A stretch of 22,623 nucleotides of DNA from DATGZX01 sp035296965 (GTDB lineage Bacteria; Planctomycetota; Planctomycetia; Gemmatales; Gemmataceae). Position numbers and translations under genes: made by a program. The stretch spans positions 1 through 22,623 of the forward strand of contig DATGZX010000016.1 of assembly GCA_035296965.1 (NCBI GenBank), given 5' to 3'. Positions 15,460 through 22,623 of the stretch are shown piece by piece. The notes beneath the pieces are model-generated. The model worked only from the letters and a program-made list of their open reading frames with translations, ran no database searches and was not told the origin of the DNA. Numbering within the stretch: position 1 is the stretch's first letter; the number at the start of each line of letters is the position of its first letter.

Positions 15460-15713
15460 CCAAATCAATGCGGGCGAATCAGCAGCAGTTTCTTGAACTT
15501 GGGTGCCATGCTTTCGCGGCCCAAGCCGGGACCAACCCCATCCATGCCTACCCGCCGGGGCCGCGAAAGCATGTCGTGCCCCATAGTGGAGAGCCGTTGG
15601 CTGACAGCAGCATGCTTTCGGGCCTCACCTCCTGGGAATCTTCGGCCCCAGGTTAGGCCCGAAAGCATGGCACCCAACAAGAGTCTGCTGCAAAAGCACC
15701 CGCGGCCATTTAG
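15460..15713. repeat. 254 bp structured repeat element, copy 2
   Basis: It has the same order as copy 1: degenerate terminal repeats CCAAATCAATGCGGG (15460-15474) and CCCGCGGCCATTTAG (15699-15713), CAGCAG/CTGCTG (15480-15485, 15685-15690), closing stem TTGGGTGC/GCACCCAA (15499-15506, 15670-15677), a 16 bp hairpin (15507-15522 with 15558-15573) and a 14 bp hairpin (15611-15624 with 15656-15669). Loops differ strongly from copy 1 while stems are kept. Two outer-stem pairs differ from copy 1 on both sides and still pair. Its right end supplies the TAA stop of the convergent oxidoreductase gene. Confidence 0.9.
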
Positions 15714-17290
15714 GCGAATGTTTCCGGTCTGTTATCCGCGTCCGGCACTTCTTTCGATGCGGCATCGAACCATTCCGGTTTGAACTCGATGCGTTGCCGT
15801 TTGTGCATCGCCTGGTTCGAGGTCAAGGCGACGATGGCATCCGCCATGGCAACCCGGCCATGACAGCGCGGCAAGGGCCGTTCCTTTTCGGTCATCCCCT
15901 GATCCCACATGCGGACGCAGTAAGCAAAATGCTCCATTTCCTCGCGATAGCCGCGGCTGACCGGGCCCGAGCCTAAAGCACACTGGCCGACGGCCAACGC
16001 TTTACCGGCATCGACAGGAGGCGCTGACGCCGAGGTATCGATGGCGGGCTTGCCGCCGCCCGCATTGGAGACGGTCATCGATACCGAGCGTGCATTGGCC
16101 ACGCCTGGATAAAGCATCACGGTCTGTTCAGACTGCACGATCATGGTGCCTTGGGTACCCATCACACATTCGCCATACGACTCGAAGTCGTTCGTGCTAA
16201 TCGAGGAATAGGTGACAACGACGATGTCATTCTTGTCCTGGGCGTAGTTCTTGCCCGGGAACTCGAACGTTACAAAGACATTGTCGTCGGCCTCGCGATC
16301 GTCGTGGTAGAAAAACTTGCCGCCGACGCCTGAAACGGCCAAGGGGTGGACCTTGCCCAGGAAGATGCTGCAGGCATCGAGCTGATGGCTGCCCAGTTCC
16401 GCCATCAGTCCGCCACCGGTGCGATTGTATAGTCGCCAGCGGACGAGTTCTTCCATGTTCTTGTAACCGAGCTGGCGTATGCGGCTTTCAAGCGCCTCGC
16501 GATCCACGTCTTTGATGGATGGCCGCCAGCTATCGTGGTACATGATCTCACCCGTGCGCGGGTCCGTGATGGGTTTGCCGCCGCTATCGAGTTCGGGGCG
16601 CGCGTTGTTGCGATGCCAGAGTGCGCGAATATATTTAACATTGCCTAGCTCCCCAGCGCTCATCAACTCCATGGCCTGGGCGTAGAGGAGGCTGTAGTGA
16701 CGCTGGTGGCCGATCGACAGGATCCGCTTGGTCTCATCGGCCACCTTGATCATTTCCTTGCATTGCGTGATGTTCCACGCCATCAGCTTTTCGCACAAAA
16801 CGTGCTTGCCCGCTTTCATGGCGTCGATGGCGACGGGAGCGTGCAAATGCAGGGGCAGGGCGATGACCACTGCTTCGATTTCCTTGTCCGCGAGCAATTC
16901 CTTGTAGTCCTGATGCAGTTTGACCTTCTTCCGCGCCTCCTTACCGTAAATGCGCTCGAAGCCTTTGCGCGGCCCGTTTGGTTCTCCCTTGAAAATCCGC
17001 TCCTGGTTCGAAGGCCGGAGGTCGCTGAAGGCGACAAAGTCGAGATAATCGGGATTGTGCTCACCCACCAGGACGCCGCCTTCGTCCCCGGCGCCGATCA
17101 GGCCCGTTTTCACCGGCTTGCCGGGCAATCTTCTATACCCGTAATAAACGGCAGCCGAGACCGGCAGCACGGCACCCGCCGCGAGCAAGCCCTTCATGAA
17201 ATCGCGCCTGGTAAGGCCGTGCTGCCCCACCATGCGTTGGAAATTTGCTTTGCCGATCTCTCTTTGTTCGGGCGTCATATCCAGAGCCAT
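15710..17290 (-). CDS. Gfo/Idh/MocA family oxidoreductase with Tat signal
   Basis: This 526-residue NAD(P)-dependent dehydrogenase-like protein has a twin-arginine signal 'TRRDFMKGLLAAGAVLPVSAAVYYG' (~27-51; the basic motif is preceded by a 26-residue leader). The Rossmann loop is 'GLIGAGDEG' (63-71), followed by 'FSDLRPSNQ', 'VIALPLHLHAP' (143-152) and 'GKHVLCEKLM' (161-170, the family EKP motif read as EKL). The C-terminal half contains 'GGLMAELGSHQLDA', with the usual conserved His region. The family oxidises or epimerises sugars and derivatives; planctomycetes carry many exported copies, probably for complex carbohydrate processing. AAGGAG lies 8 nt before the ATG. The gene follows the DoxX-like gene by 52 nt on the same strand. 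Its stop codon is contributed by the end of a structured repeat. Confidence 0.93.
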   Translation of the reverse strand: MALDMTPEQREIGKANFQRMVGQHGLTRRDFMKGLLAAGAVLPVSAAVYYGYRRLPGKPVKTGLIGAGDEGGVLVGEHNPDYLDFVAFSDLRPSNQERIFKGEPNGPRKGFERIYGKEARKKVKLHQDYKELLADKEIEAVVIALPLHLHAPVAIDAMKAGKHVLCEKLMAWNITQCKEMIKVADETKRILSIGHQRHYSLLYAQAMELMSAGELGNVKYIRALWHRNNARPELDSGGKPITDPRTGEIMYHDSWRPSIKDVDREALESRIRQLGYKNMEELVRWRLYNRTGGGLMAELGSHQLDACSIFLGKVHPLAVSGVGGKFFYHDDREADDNVFVTFEFPGKNYAQDKNDIVVVTYSSISTNDFESYGECVMGTQGTMIVQSEQTVMLYPGVANARSVSMTVSNAGGGKPAIDTSASAPPVDAGKALAVGQCALGSGPVSRGYREEMEHFAYCVRMWDQGMTEKERPLPRCHGRVAMADAIVALTSNQAMHKRQRIEFKPEWFDAASKEVPDADNRPETFA

Positions 17291-17342
17291 TGATCTCGCT
17301 CCTTAGTCGCAAAGGGGTCGGGAGTCGTTGCGCGATCCAGTG

Positions 17343-18419
17343 TTAGCCACGTCGCCAGCGCCGGGGGTTAAGGAACCTGACCAGCCCATCCAGGCCCACC
17401 CAGTACCCGCTGCGCGTGGTTGCAAGGGTCAGCAAGGCGAGCAGTTCGACTAGGTTCTTGTTGACAAAGTAGTAATGGCCTTCCACACGCGTCGATTCGG
17501 GAAGCCAGGGGAAGGGTGACATCGTCAAATAGAGCATGAGCAGGAAAGCGGCTCCCGCGACGCAAGCGGTCCGCGTGAACAGGCCCAGAAGCAAGCCCAG
17601 CCCAACTGCCACAAGCCCCCACCGCGTAATCGCGTCAATCCACTGCAGGACGCTCCACTTCCAGAACGGGCGTTCCGCAGCCTCGGGCACCGGGCCCTTC
17701 GTTTTCTGCTCGGACGTCAGCATGCCATTCAACGAATCCTTCATGGGTTGGTTCAGTTCGGCAAGCAGCTCCGCGCGCATCCGAGCCGCGTCGGCCTTGA
17801 CTGTGCGCAGTCGTTGTTTCTCCACATCGCGATCGAACGCGGGAAGCTCTTTATCCTGGATGTCCTGAGCACCAAGGGGCCAACGATTAGTACCGTCGGG
17901 TTCTCGCAGTTTATCCTTATAGGCCTGAATCCGCTGAGCGGTGGTCTGCTTGACCTGCGCGGTCATCGTCGGGAAATTGACCTCCACATCCTTCGAGCCT
18001 TCGAGCAGCCAGCGGACAGCCTGGTCTTTGCTCTGTTCCAGCTTCGCGGCCGCCAGCCTTCGTTGGATTTCGTCCAGATCGTAGTGGGCCGCGAATCGTT
18101 CCAGGAAATTGTCCCAGTCTTTCGCAAGGGCAGGGGAAATGCGCTCGCCCGGAGGTACATGCGCCGGATCCTGATCGGGCGCCAACGGCCGCACTGCAAG
18201 GCGATCCAGGGCCTGTGCATCCGGATCGCCGATTTGACTGCGAATCTGGTTTCCGATTGGTCCCGTTGCTTCACGCAGGTAGCTTTCGCTGCTGAAAGGC
18301 CGGCTCGATTCCGTCGGCCCCTTGTCAACGGATTCGATCTTCTCAATCCCTTCGAAGAGGAAGTGCCAGCCAATGGCTAATCGCAATAGAATGAGAAAGA
18401 AGCGGGTCATCCCGTTCAT
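17343..18419 (-). CDS. DoxX-like membrane protein with large soluble insert
   Basis: This 358-residue protein has one N-terminal membrane helix ('TRFFLILLRLAIGWHFLFEGIEK', ~5-27), typical of DoxX. About 220 mostly charged residues follow (~30-250), rich in Lys, Glu, Asp and Arg and probably helical, before three further helices near the C terminus ('WGLVAVGLGLLLGLF', 'CVAGAAFLLMLYLTMSPF', 'NLVELLALLTLATT'). Ordinary DoxX proteins are ~130-150 residues with four helices in a row, so the insert splits helix 1 from helices 2-4. This arrangement may be planctomycete-specific. DoxX proteins are associated with membrane redox roles, but no reaction is certain. It lies 71 nt after apbE and 52 nt before the oxidoreductase gene, all minus strand, suggesting one transcript. 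A second Met at residue 4 is an alternative start. Confidence 0.78.
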   Translation of the reverse strand: MNGMTRFFLILLRLAIGWHFLFEGIEKIESVDKGPTESSRPFSSESYLREATGPIGNQIRSQIGDPDAQALDRLAVRPLAPDQDPAHVPPGERISPALAKDWDNFLERFAAHYDLDEIQRRLAAAKLEQSKDQAVRWLLEGSKDVEVNFPTMTAQVKQTTAQRIQAYKDKLREPDGTNRWPLGAQDIQDKELPAFDRDVEKQRLRTVKADAARMRAELLAELNQPMKDSLNGMLTSEQKTKGPVPEAAERPFWKWSVLQWIDAITRWGLVAVGLGLLLGLFTRTACVAGAAFLLMLYLTMSPFPWLPESTRVEGHYYFVNKNLVELLALLTLATTRSGYWVGLDGLVRFLNPRRWRRG

Positions 18420-18490
18420 GGCATGCTCGATTTCAAACGAGGGACTTCAATCAACCTGAGGTAAGGGACTCGGAGCCTCCCGGTCGGCGC

Positions 18491-19549
18491 TCAATCGGGC
18501 AGAACCGAAACTTCGCCGGCGCCGAGTCCGAGAACCACTGGGGTGGGGTCACCTTCCGGCAGCACGATGGCACCGATGTCCGGGTGTCGGTCGCAGTATT
18601 CGCGAGTTCTCTCCAATCCCAGGATGAAGAACGCCGTCGCCAGGGCATCGGCCTGAGCGCCCGTGGGGGCGAGCACCGTCACGCTGGCGATCCCCTCAGC
18701 TGGCCACCCGGTTCGAGGATCCAGTATATGCCCCAGCTTGCGTCCCTGATGCTCCAGGTATTGAAACGTGGCCGCGGAAGTACCCAGTCCCCGGTCCCGC
18801 AACCAAACCAGTGCCAAGCGCCGTTCCGGATCCCAGGGGTGTCGGATGCCTATCGTCCAGCCCCGGCCGTTGCCGGGCTCTGTTCCCATAGCGTACACGC
18901 TGCTATGCCCCCCGTGCAACAGAGCAGCGGTCAAATTCCAGTCCCGGCGCAACACTTCCGCCACTCGGTCCACGGCATAGCCCTTGCCGATGCTGCCCAG
19001 GTCGATTTTGAGCCCAGGCTTTAGGTAGCGGACCGAGCACTGCTCGGGGGCTAGGATGACATGCTGCATTCCGACCTGGCTCAGCGCTTCCGTTCGTTCC
19101 TCGACAGATGGAAATCGACCTGCAGCGCGATGCTTTTGCCACGCCTTGATCAATGCCCCGGTTGTGATGTCGTAAGCCCCTAGCGTCTCCTCGGTGATGC
19201 TCCTCGCCAACGCGAGCAACTCGTAAAGCCGTCGTTCGACTGGCACAGGGGCGAGCGGAGCCACCCGGTTGAGCCGGCTCACTTCGCTCGTTTCTCGATA
19301 CACCGTCAATTGCTGTTCGAGACAATCAACCTCGTTCAATGCCGACTCGGCTGCGGCCAACGCATGGGGAATGCCGTAGGGAAGAAGGACCTCGAAATCG
19401 GTGCCCATGGCCCGCCGCGAGGCATGTAAGAGCGCAAATTCATGCTGGACCGGCTCGCTTTCGAGTTGGTTCAATTCGTGCATGGCGCCGAGAAGCTGTC
19501 CAGCCGGTCGCCAGGCATGCTCAGAGCGCAGAAAATCGCGGCGGTTCAT
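18491..19549 (-). CDS. apbE: ApbE-type FAD:protein FMN transferase
   Basis: This enzyme attaches FMN from FAD to Thr or Ser of target proteins, usually outside the cytoplasmic membrane. The 352-residue protein shows 'RAMGTDFEV' (46-54), 'YDITTGAL' (126-133), 'DLGSIGKGYAVD' (183-194), 'GLGTSAA' (254-260), 'HILDPRTGWP' (274-283) and 'DALATA' (301-306), whose Asp301 and Thr305 match the magnesium-binding pair of the family. The N terminus 'MNRRDFL' looks like the start of a Tat signal, but no hydrophobic stretch follows, so export is doubtful. No neighbour shows an obvious flavinylation motif. It is separated from the upstream large gene by a terminator, so it probably begins the apbE-doxX-oxidoreductase unit. 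The ribosome binding site is weak. Confidence 0.92.
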   Translation of the reverse strand: MNRRDFLRSEHAWRPAGQLLGAMHELNQLESEPVQHEFALLHASRRAMGTDFEVLLPYGIPHALAAAESALNEVDCLEQQLTVYRETSEVSRLNRVAPLAPVPVERRLYELLALARSITEETLGAYDITTGALIKAWQKHRAAGRFPSVEERTEALSQVGMQHVILAPEQCSVRYLKPGLKIDLGSIGKGYAVDRVAEVLRRDWNLTAALLHGGHSSVYAMGTEPGNGRGWTIGIRHPWDPERRLALVWLRDRGLGTSAATFQYLEHQGRKLGHILDPRTGWPAEGIASVTVLAPTGAQADALATAFFILGLERTREYCDRHPDIGAIVLPEGDPTPVVLGLGAGEVSVLPD

Positions 19550-19605
19550 GATCTTTTACGAATCAGCGCCTTCTCGCGCAAGGCAGAAACGCCCAGTCGG
19601 GCAAA

Positions 19606-19638
19606 GACAAAAAGGCCCACGGTAAATCCCGTGGGCCC
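19606..19638 (-). terminator. Rho-independent terminator after the DUF1570-like gene
   Basis: On the minus strand a 9 bp GC-rich stem (GGCCCACGG with CCGTGGGCC, loop of 6) is followed directly by a TTTTTGTCTTT run. It lies about 55 nt past the stop at 19693 and before the apbE start, separating the two transcription units. Confidence 0.8.
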
Positions 19639-19692
19639 GATAGACAATCTGTTGGGCTGGAAGCAGCAGTGTGCTCGATTGCCGTCAAGGAG

Positions 19693-21588
19693 TTAGTTTT
19701 TTGTCCCCTTTTTGGTGTTCGCGATGAGTTCGTTTTGGATCTCGGCCGCCTCGAGTGGCGTGTTGTGGATGAACGTGTACCATTCGTCGGCGAGGATAGC
19801 CGCCTTGTTCTCGTCGATTTGGTTCGGATTTGTGGAATCCGTGAGATTGAACGCCCGGGCGAAACATCCCAGCAAGGTGTTGCTGTCGAACTCGATATCG
19901 CGCGGCAGGGCAGAAAGCTCCTGGTAATAGCGCAGCAACCCGTCGAGCTTCTTTTGGGCCAGGAAGTAAGTCAAGGCCCATGCCTTGGTGCGCGCCTTGG
20001 TCACCTTGTCGTCGAGGTTCAGTGATTCCTTGAGACCGTGGAAATCTTCGTCCGTGATCACAGCTTTCAATGCCCGCAACTGCGTTGCATCGTCGATCTT
20101 CTTGTCTTTCTCCCAGGCCTTGAAGATGCTCTGATAGTGCAAATTCAGACCACCCGTGGTCGTCCACAAAGAGCCCTTTGGAGTTTCGAAGAGGCTGGCC
20201 ACGCCGAAATCGATCCAACGCGGAACCTCGACCGTGCGTGGGAGCAACCCGACGGCCGCTACGAGCTGGCGAGCGCCCTCATGGCTGACCGCAGCGAGGA
20301 TGGCTTCTTCTTCCATCGCTACCCGCACTAATATGAGCGTCTGGGCTCGCTCGATTTCGGGATAACTCATCCCGCGCTCGACGACCTTGAACTTTCCTCT
20401 CAGAAGCTCGTCCGTTGTCCATCCTTTCGCCAGAAGGCCTTCCGTCACTTTGCACAATGCTCTGTAGCCTTCGTCCATCCGCGTGGCCGAGAAGACGGCA
20501 AGATTTTCTCTGCGTGCGAAGAAGCCGTCCGCAACCAATGGCGTGTCGTCGAAAATATCCTTGTGCTCGCGATTGAAGGAGCGTTCATCTTGCAGCGCCA
20601 CGGCAACGAGGCGGTGATCCGGCACCGGAAGGATGTCGCGCCGCAGCGCGAACCAGTAAAAGAATGCAGTGAAGTTCCCCTCTAACTGCTTTAGGTACTT
20701 GTCTGCCACAAGTTCCGAAGTGTCGTAGAGGAGCGTGTAGTGGTCACTTTGCTTGGACTTGAGCTCGCCTAGCTTGTCTTTCCATTTGATTGCGGTATCG
20801 TCCTGAGTAAGCTTGCGCTCGACGGCTGCGCGGACTTTCTGAAAAGCCGCGACGGCGGGCGATTTGGGCGAAGCCTTGGCCAAATCGTCCATGATGGCCG
20901 CCGTATCCTTGTCGGAAAGCCCGTGGCTAACGGACCACTCTGCCACTTTGAGCAGTTTCTCTGGTCGTTCGGGGTCGTCGGTCTTGATTTCCTTCCTTTT
21001 CTGCTTCAGCAGATCGGCTACTGGAGGAATATGGACCGTGGCCCATTCGATTTCCTTGTCGTCATCCGGCCAAGGCATGAAGGTGTGCCCCCATTTGTGA
21101 TAGAACTCACCTTCGCCATAGGGATGGATCTTTACTTTCTTTTTCGCTTCGACAGAGACCTTGACCACCAAGGGAGTCGAGCTCGCGTCTTCCAGGATGC
21201 TCATCATCCTGTTTTGGTTTTGGGCGCCGAGGGACGGATCTCCGGCGAGACCGGCAGCGCCCGGCACATTGCCTCTATTGCCTCTCATCCCGCGGCCGGC
21301 GCCCATGCCAGGAGGTTGCGCACCCGACGCGCCTTGCTCGCTGCGATTGCCTCCCAGTCCTGCGCCTAAGCCACCTGGTGCGCCGCCCGGGAAACCTGGT
21401 GCGCCCGGGGAACCGGGCCCGCCCGGCTTGCCGCCTTGCCGACCCGGGGTGCCGGGTTGCCCCGCTTCTTTCTCTTTGTCCTTCTTCTGGGATGCTGCGA
21501 GGTTGACTTGGATCACCACATAATCGGCTCGAACAAAAGCTATTGCTCCAGCCACGAACACAACCACCACGAGGGACCAGCGTTTCAT
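19693..21588 (-). CDS. Exported DUF1570-like protein with collagen-like stretch and degenerate zinc-protease motif
   Basis: This 631-residue protein starts at ATG 21588, with GGAGG 9 nt upstream; an upstream in-frame ATG at 21681 has no such site. Residues 1-21 form a signal sequence ('SLVVVVFVAGAIAFVRA'). Residues ~43-115 are a Gly/Pro-rich collagen-like stretch with G-x-x triplets (QPGTPGRQGGKPGGPGSPG...). A globular region follows. From ~283 ('HYTLLYDT') it resembles DUF1570 peptidase-like proteins. At the expected HExxH site it reads HEGAR (436-440), and the usual W-L-x-E-G-x-A reads WIDFGVA (458-464), so the second His and the Glu ligand are missing. It is probably exported, with a scaffold or binding role more likely than proteolysis. 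A terminator follows and a divergent gene lies upstream. Confidence 0.8.
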   Translation of the reverse strand: MKRWSLVVVVFVAGAIAFVRADYVVIQVNLAASQKKDKEKEAGQPGTPGRQGGKPGGPGSPGAPGFPGGAPGGLGAGLGGNRSEQGASGAQPPGMGAGRGMRGNRGNVPGAAGLAGDPSLGAQNQNRMMSILEDASSTPLVVKVSVEAKKKVKIHPYGEGEFYHKWGHTFMPWPDDDKEIEWATVHIPPVADLLKQKRKEIKTDDPERPEKLLKVAEWSVSHGLSDKDTAAIMDDLAKASPKSPAVAAFQKVRAAVERKLTQDDTAIKWKDKLGELKSKQSDHYTLLYDTSELVADKYLKQLEGNFTAFFYWFALRRDILPVPDHRLVAVALQDERSFNREHKDIFDDTPLVADGFFARRENLAVFSATRMDEGYRALCKVTEGLLAKGWTTDELLRGKFKVVERGMSYPEIERAQTLILVRVAMEEEAILAAVSHEGARQLVAAVGLLPRTVEVPRWIDFGVASLFETPKGSLWTTTGGLNLHYQSIFKAWEKDKKIDDATQLRALKAVITDEDFHGLKESLNLDDKVTKARTKAWALTYFLAQKKLDGLLRYYQELSALPRDIEFDSNTLLGCFARAFNLTDSTNPNQIDENKAAILADEWYTFIHNTPLEAAEIQNELIANTKKGTKN

Positions 21589-21790
21589 GCCGCACAACCT
21601 CCGCGCTAAATTCTCGGCTTCTTGAGAGAAATGCTCAGCAACCGTAGTATCTATTGTCTTCCACCAACTGGAAGCACGCAACTACAATTTTGTCGCTGCC
21701 CAGGCATTTTTTGTTCCGTATACCGCTTCGACTTGGGTTACAGTTCCTTCTGGTAGAAGAAACGATGCTCCTGTGCCGGCACACGCTCGG

Positions 21791-21819
21791 TTATGCACGC
21801 TACCGCCTGAGCGTATAAT
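21791..21819 (+). promoter_or_regulatory. Candidate promoter of the ACT-domain gene
   Basis: A perfect TATAAT (21814-21819) lies 17 nt after TTATGC (21791-21796), a poor -35 box. The start would be near 21826, right at an upstream in-frame ATG (21827), so the later ATG at 21863 with its own ribosome binding site is the better start. The remainder of the 274 bp divergent spacer shows nothing else certain. Confidence 0.45.
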
Positions 21820-21862
21820 TGCTGCCATGCACCTGGAAAACCATCCCCGGGAGAACGACATC

Positions 21863-22297
21863 ATGGGCTTCAAACTCGAGCGAATCCACATCTGGTCGGG
21901 CGAGATCGCCGATAAAGCGGGCGGCATGTCCAGCATGCTGGCGCCGCTGGCGCAAGCGGGCGCGAATCTGGAATACATTGGGACTCGCCGCCAGCCGGAT
22001 AGGCCGGGGACGGGAGTCATTTATGTTGCTCCGGTAACCGGACCAGCCCAGGTCCGGGCAGCCAGACTGGCGGGGCTGACCGAAACGCATGAAACGACTG
22101 TTCTGCGTGTCGAGGGTGACAATGCGGCCGGCCTGGGCTATCGCCTGACCCAGCAATGGGCCACTGCGGGCATCAATCTGCAAGGGCTCACGATGTCGGT
22201 GCTCGGCAGCAAGTTTGTCGGTTTTGCCGTCTTTGACAGCGCAATCGATGCCAATCGCGCGGCACAGATTCTGGCGGATTTGGGATCGGGCCAGTAA
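21863..22297 (+). CDS. Small protein with two ACT-like domains
   Basis: This 144-residue protein appears to be two ACT-like folds in tandem. The first, ~5-75, has 'IHIWSGEIADKAGGMSSMLAPLAQAGANLEYIGTR', the second, ~78-140, 'TVLRVEGDNAAGLGYRLTQQWATAGINLQGLTMSVLG'. The pattern strand-'D.aGgl..l...La.aGiNl'-strand is the usual ligand-binding layout. No catalytic domain is fused, so it may be a stand-alone amino-acid sensor or regulator; the ligand is unknown. The start at 21863 is chosen because GGGAG lies 9 nt upstream, TATAAT lies at 21814-21819, and the domain begins immediately; an earlier in-frame ATG at 21827 would leave almost no leader. It lies divergent to the DUF1570-like gene and is followed by a palindromic repeat. 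Confidence 0.8.
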   Translation: MGFKLERIHIWSGEIADKAGGMSSMLAPLAQAGANLEYIGTRRQPDRPGTGVIYVAPVTGPAQVRAARLAGLTETHETTVLRVEGDNAAGLGYRLTQQWATAGINLQGLTMSVLGSKFVGFAVFDSAIDANRAAQILADLGSGQ

Positions 22298-22346
22298 GCA
22301 CCATCGGTATGGTTCCAGGAGGAGTCTATTCGGGTGGCGCGGTCCT

Positions 22347-22404
22347 GTGGCGGCAAATTTCTAATTTGCCGAAAAAATCCGGCAAGTTAAAAACTTGCCG
22401 CCAC
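22347..22404. repeat. Twin-hairpin palindromic repeat
   Basis: Two perfect 9 bp hairpins stand in tandem: CGGCAAATT-TCT-AATTTGCCG (22351-22371) and CGGCAAGTT-AAA-AACTTGCCG (22380-22400). The outer edges GTGGCGGCAA (22347-22356) and TTGCCGCCAC (22395-22404) are also complementary, so the whole 58 bp can fold as one long stem or two short ones. It lies 49 nt after the ACT gene stop, in the ~240 bp spacer before the rRNA terminator. Confidence 0.85.
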
Positions 22405-22484
22405 GGAAACTGTGACCCTGCTTTGAACCATGCCGCCCCATTAGCTTTGTACGGTTGCGGAATCAAGAAATCTGACGATTCTGG

Positions 22485-22523
22485 CGCAACAAGAGAGGCC
22501 CGCCTGTGGTTAACAGGCGGGCC
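22485..22523 (-). terminator. Terminator of the rRNA operon
   Basis: On the minus strand GGCCCGCCTG (22523-22514) pairs with CAGGCGGGCC (22507-22498) over 10 bp, loop TTAACCA, followed by TCTCTTGTTGC. It lies 16 nt after the 3' end of the 5S rRNA gene and is oriented to end its transcription. Confidence 0.75.
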
Positions 22524-22539
22524 TGTGGTAAGGATAAAA

Positions 22540-22623
22540 TTCCCGGCGGTAACCTACTCTCGCGCTTTTGGCACTACCATGGGCCCCGGGTGCTTAACGG
22601 CCGTGTTCGGGATGGGAACGGGT
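22540..22623 (-). rRNA. rrf: 5S ribosomal RNA (3' part, continues past the right edge)
   Basis: The minus strand reads CCCGTTCCCATCCCGAACAC, then GGCCGTTAAGC, GGTAGTGCC and GCGAGAGTAGGTTACCGCC, ending CCGGGAA. These are the conserved 5S rRNA loop and helix segments in order. About 84 of ~115 nt are present; the 5' ~30 nt, which should begin with the complement TTCCCGG, lie outside the window. The orientation suggests the 23S gene further right, if the operon is linked; that cannot be seen here. Confidence 0.95.

Noticed and set aside
15441..15656. Small open frame covering repeat copy 2
   Set aside because: It shares residues with the frame through copy 1 only because the DNA is repeated; the frames diverge in the loops, and no ribosome binding site is present.
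21161..21523. Plus-strand Pro/Gly-rich open frame that looks collagen-like
   Set aside because: It is the complement of the collagen-like stretch in the DUF1570-like gene; Gly-Pro codons give Pro/Gly-rich frames on both strands.

Overview
The window reads as chromosomal DNA of a planctomycete, most likely a Gemmataceae-type (Gemmata-like) bacterium. This is inferred from gene content, not measured. The supporting content is GC-rich coding, a PQQ-like beta-propeller protein, a ceramidase-type protein, a Tat-exported Gfo/Idh/MocA oxidoreductase, a DoxX-like protein with a large soluble insert, a DUF1570-like protein and many GC-rich palindromic repeats between genes.

Layout. 1-2747 (+): the 3' end of a beta-propeller gene, a neutral-ceramidase-like gene and a CYTH-domain gene. 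2876-5451 (+): homoserine dehydrogenase followed by an apgM-type alkaline-phosphatase-superfamily gene; this pair probably serves threonine synthesis, the second enzyme possibly being the homoserine kinase. 5548-6300 and 6996-8039 (+): an exported metallo-beta-lactamase-fold protein and an exported alpha/beta hydrolase, each with a readable promoter and ribosome binding site. 8159-9091 (-): a XerC/XerD-type tyrosine recombinase, bracketed by inverted copies of a ~70 bp repeat and next to further nested palindromes. 9799-13827 (+): a shortened AsmA-like membrane-anchored protein overlapping an ABC ATPase, then an ABC-2-type permease, with a 254 bp structured repeat between ATPase and permease. 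14085-15437 (+): a secreted subtilisin-like (S8) protease. A second 254 bp copy of the structured repeat follows. 15710-19549 (-): apbE, a DoxX-like gene and a Gfo/Idh/MocA oxidoreductase, probably cotranscribed. 19693-21588 (-): a large exported DUF1570-like protein with a collagen-like stretch and a broken zinc-protease motif, ended by a clear terminator. 21863-22297 (+): a small double-ACT-domain protein. The right edge holds the 3' part of a 5S rRNA gene on the minus strand with its terminator.

The most unusual material is not protein coding. The two 254 bp elements share terminal inverted repeats, two long internal hairpins and a closing stem. Their outer stem keeps pairing through base changes on both sides, which suggests the fold is maintained. 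One copy sits inside an ABC operon, and the other supplies the stop codon of the oxidoreductase gene. No CRISPR array, tRNA gene or recognisable full insertion sequence was seen.
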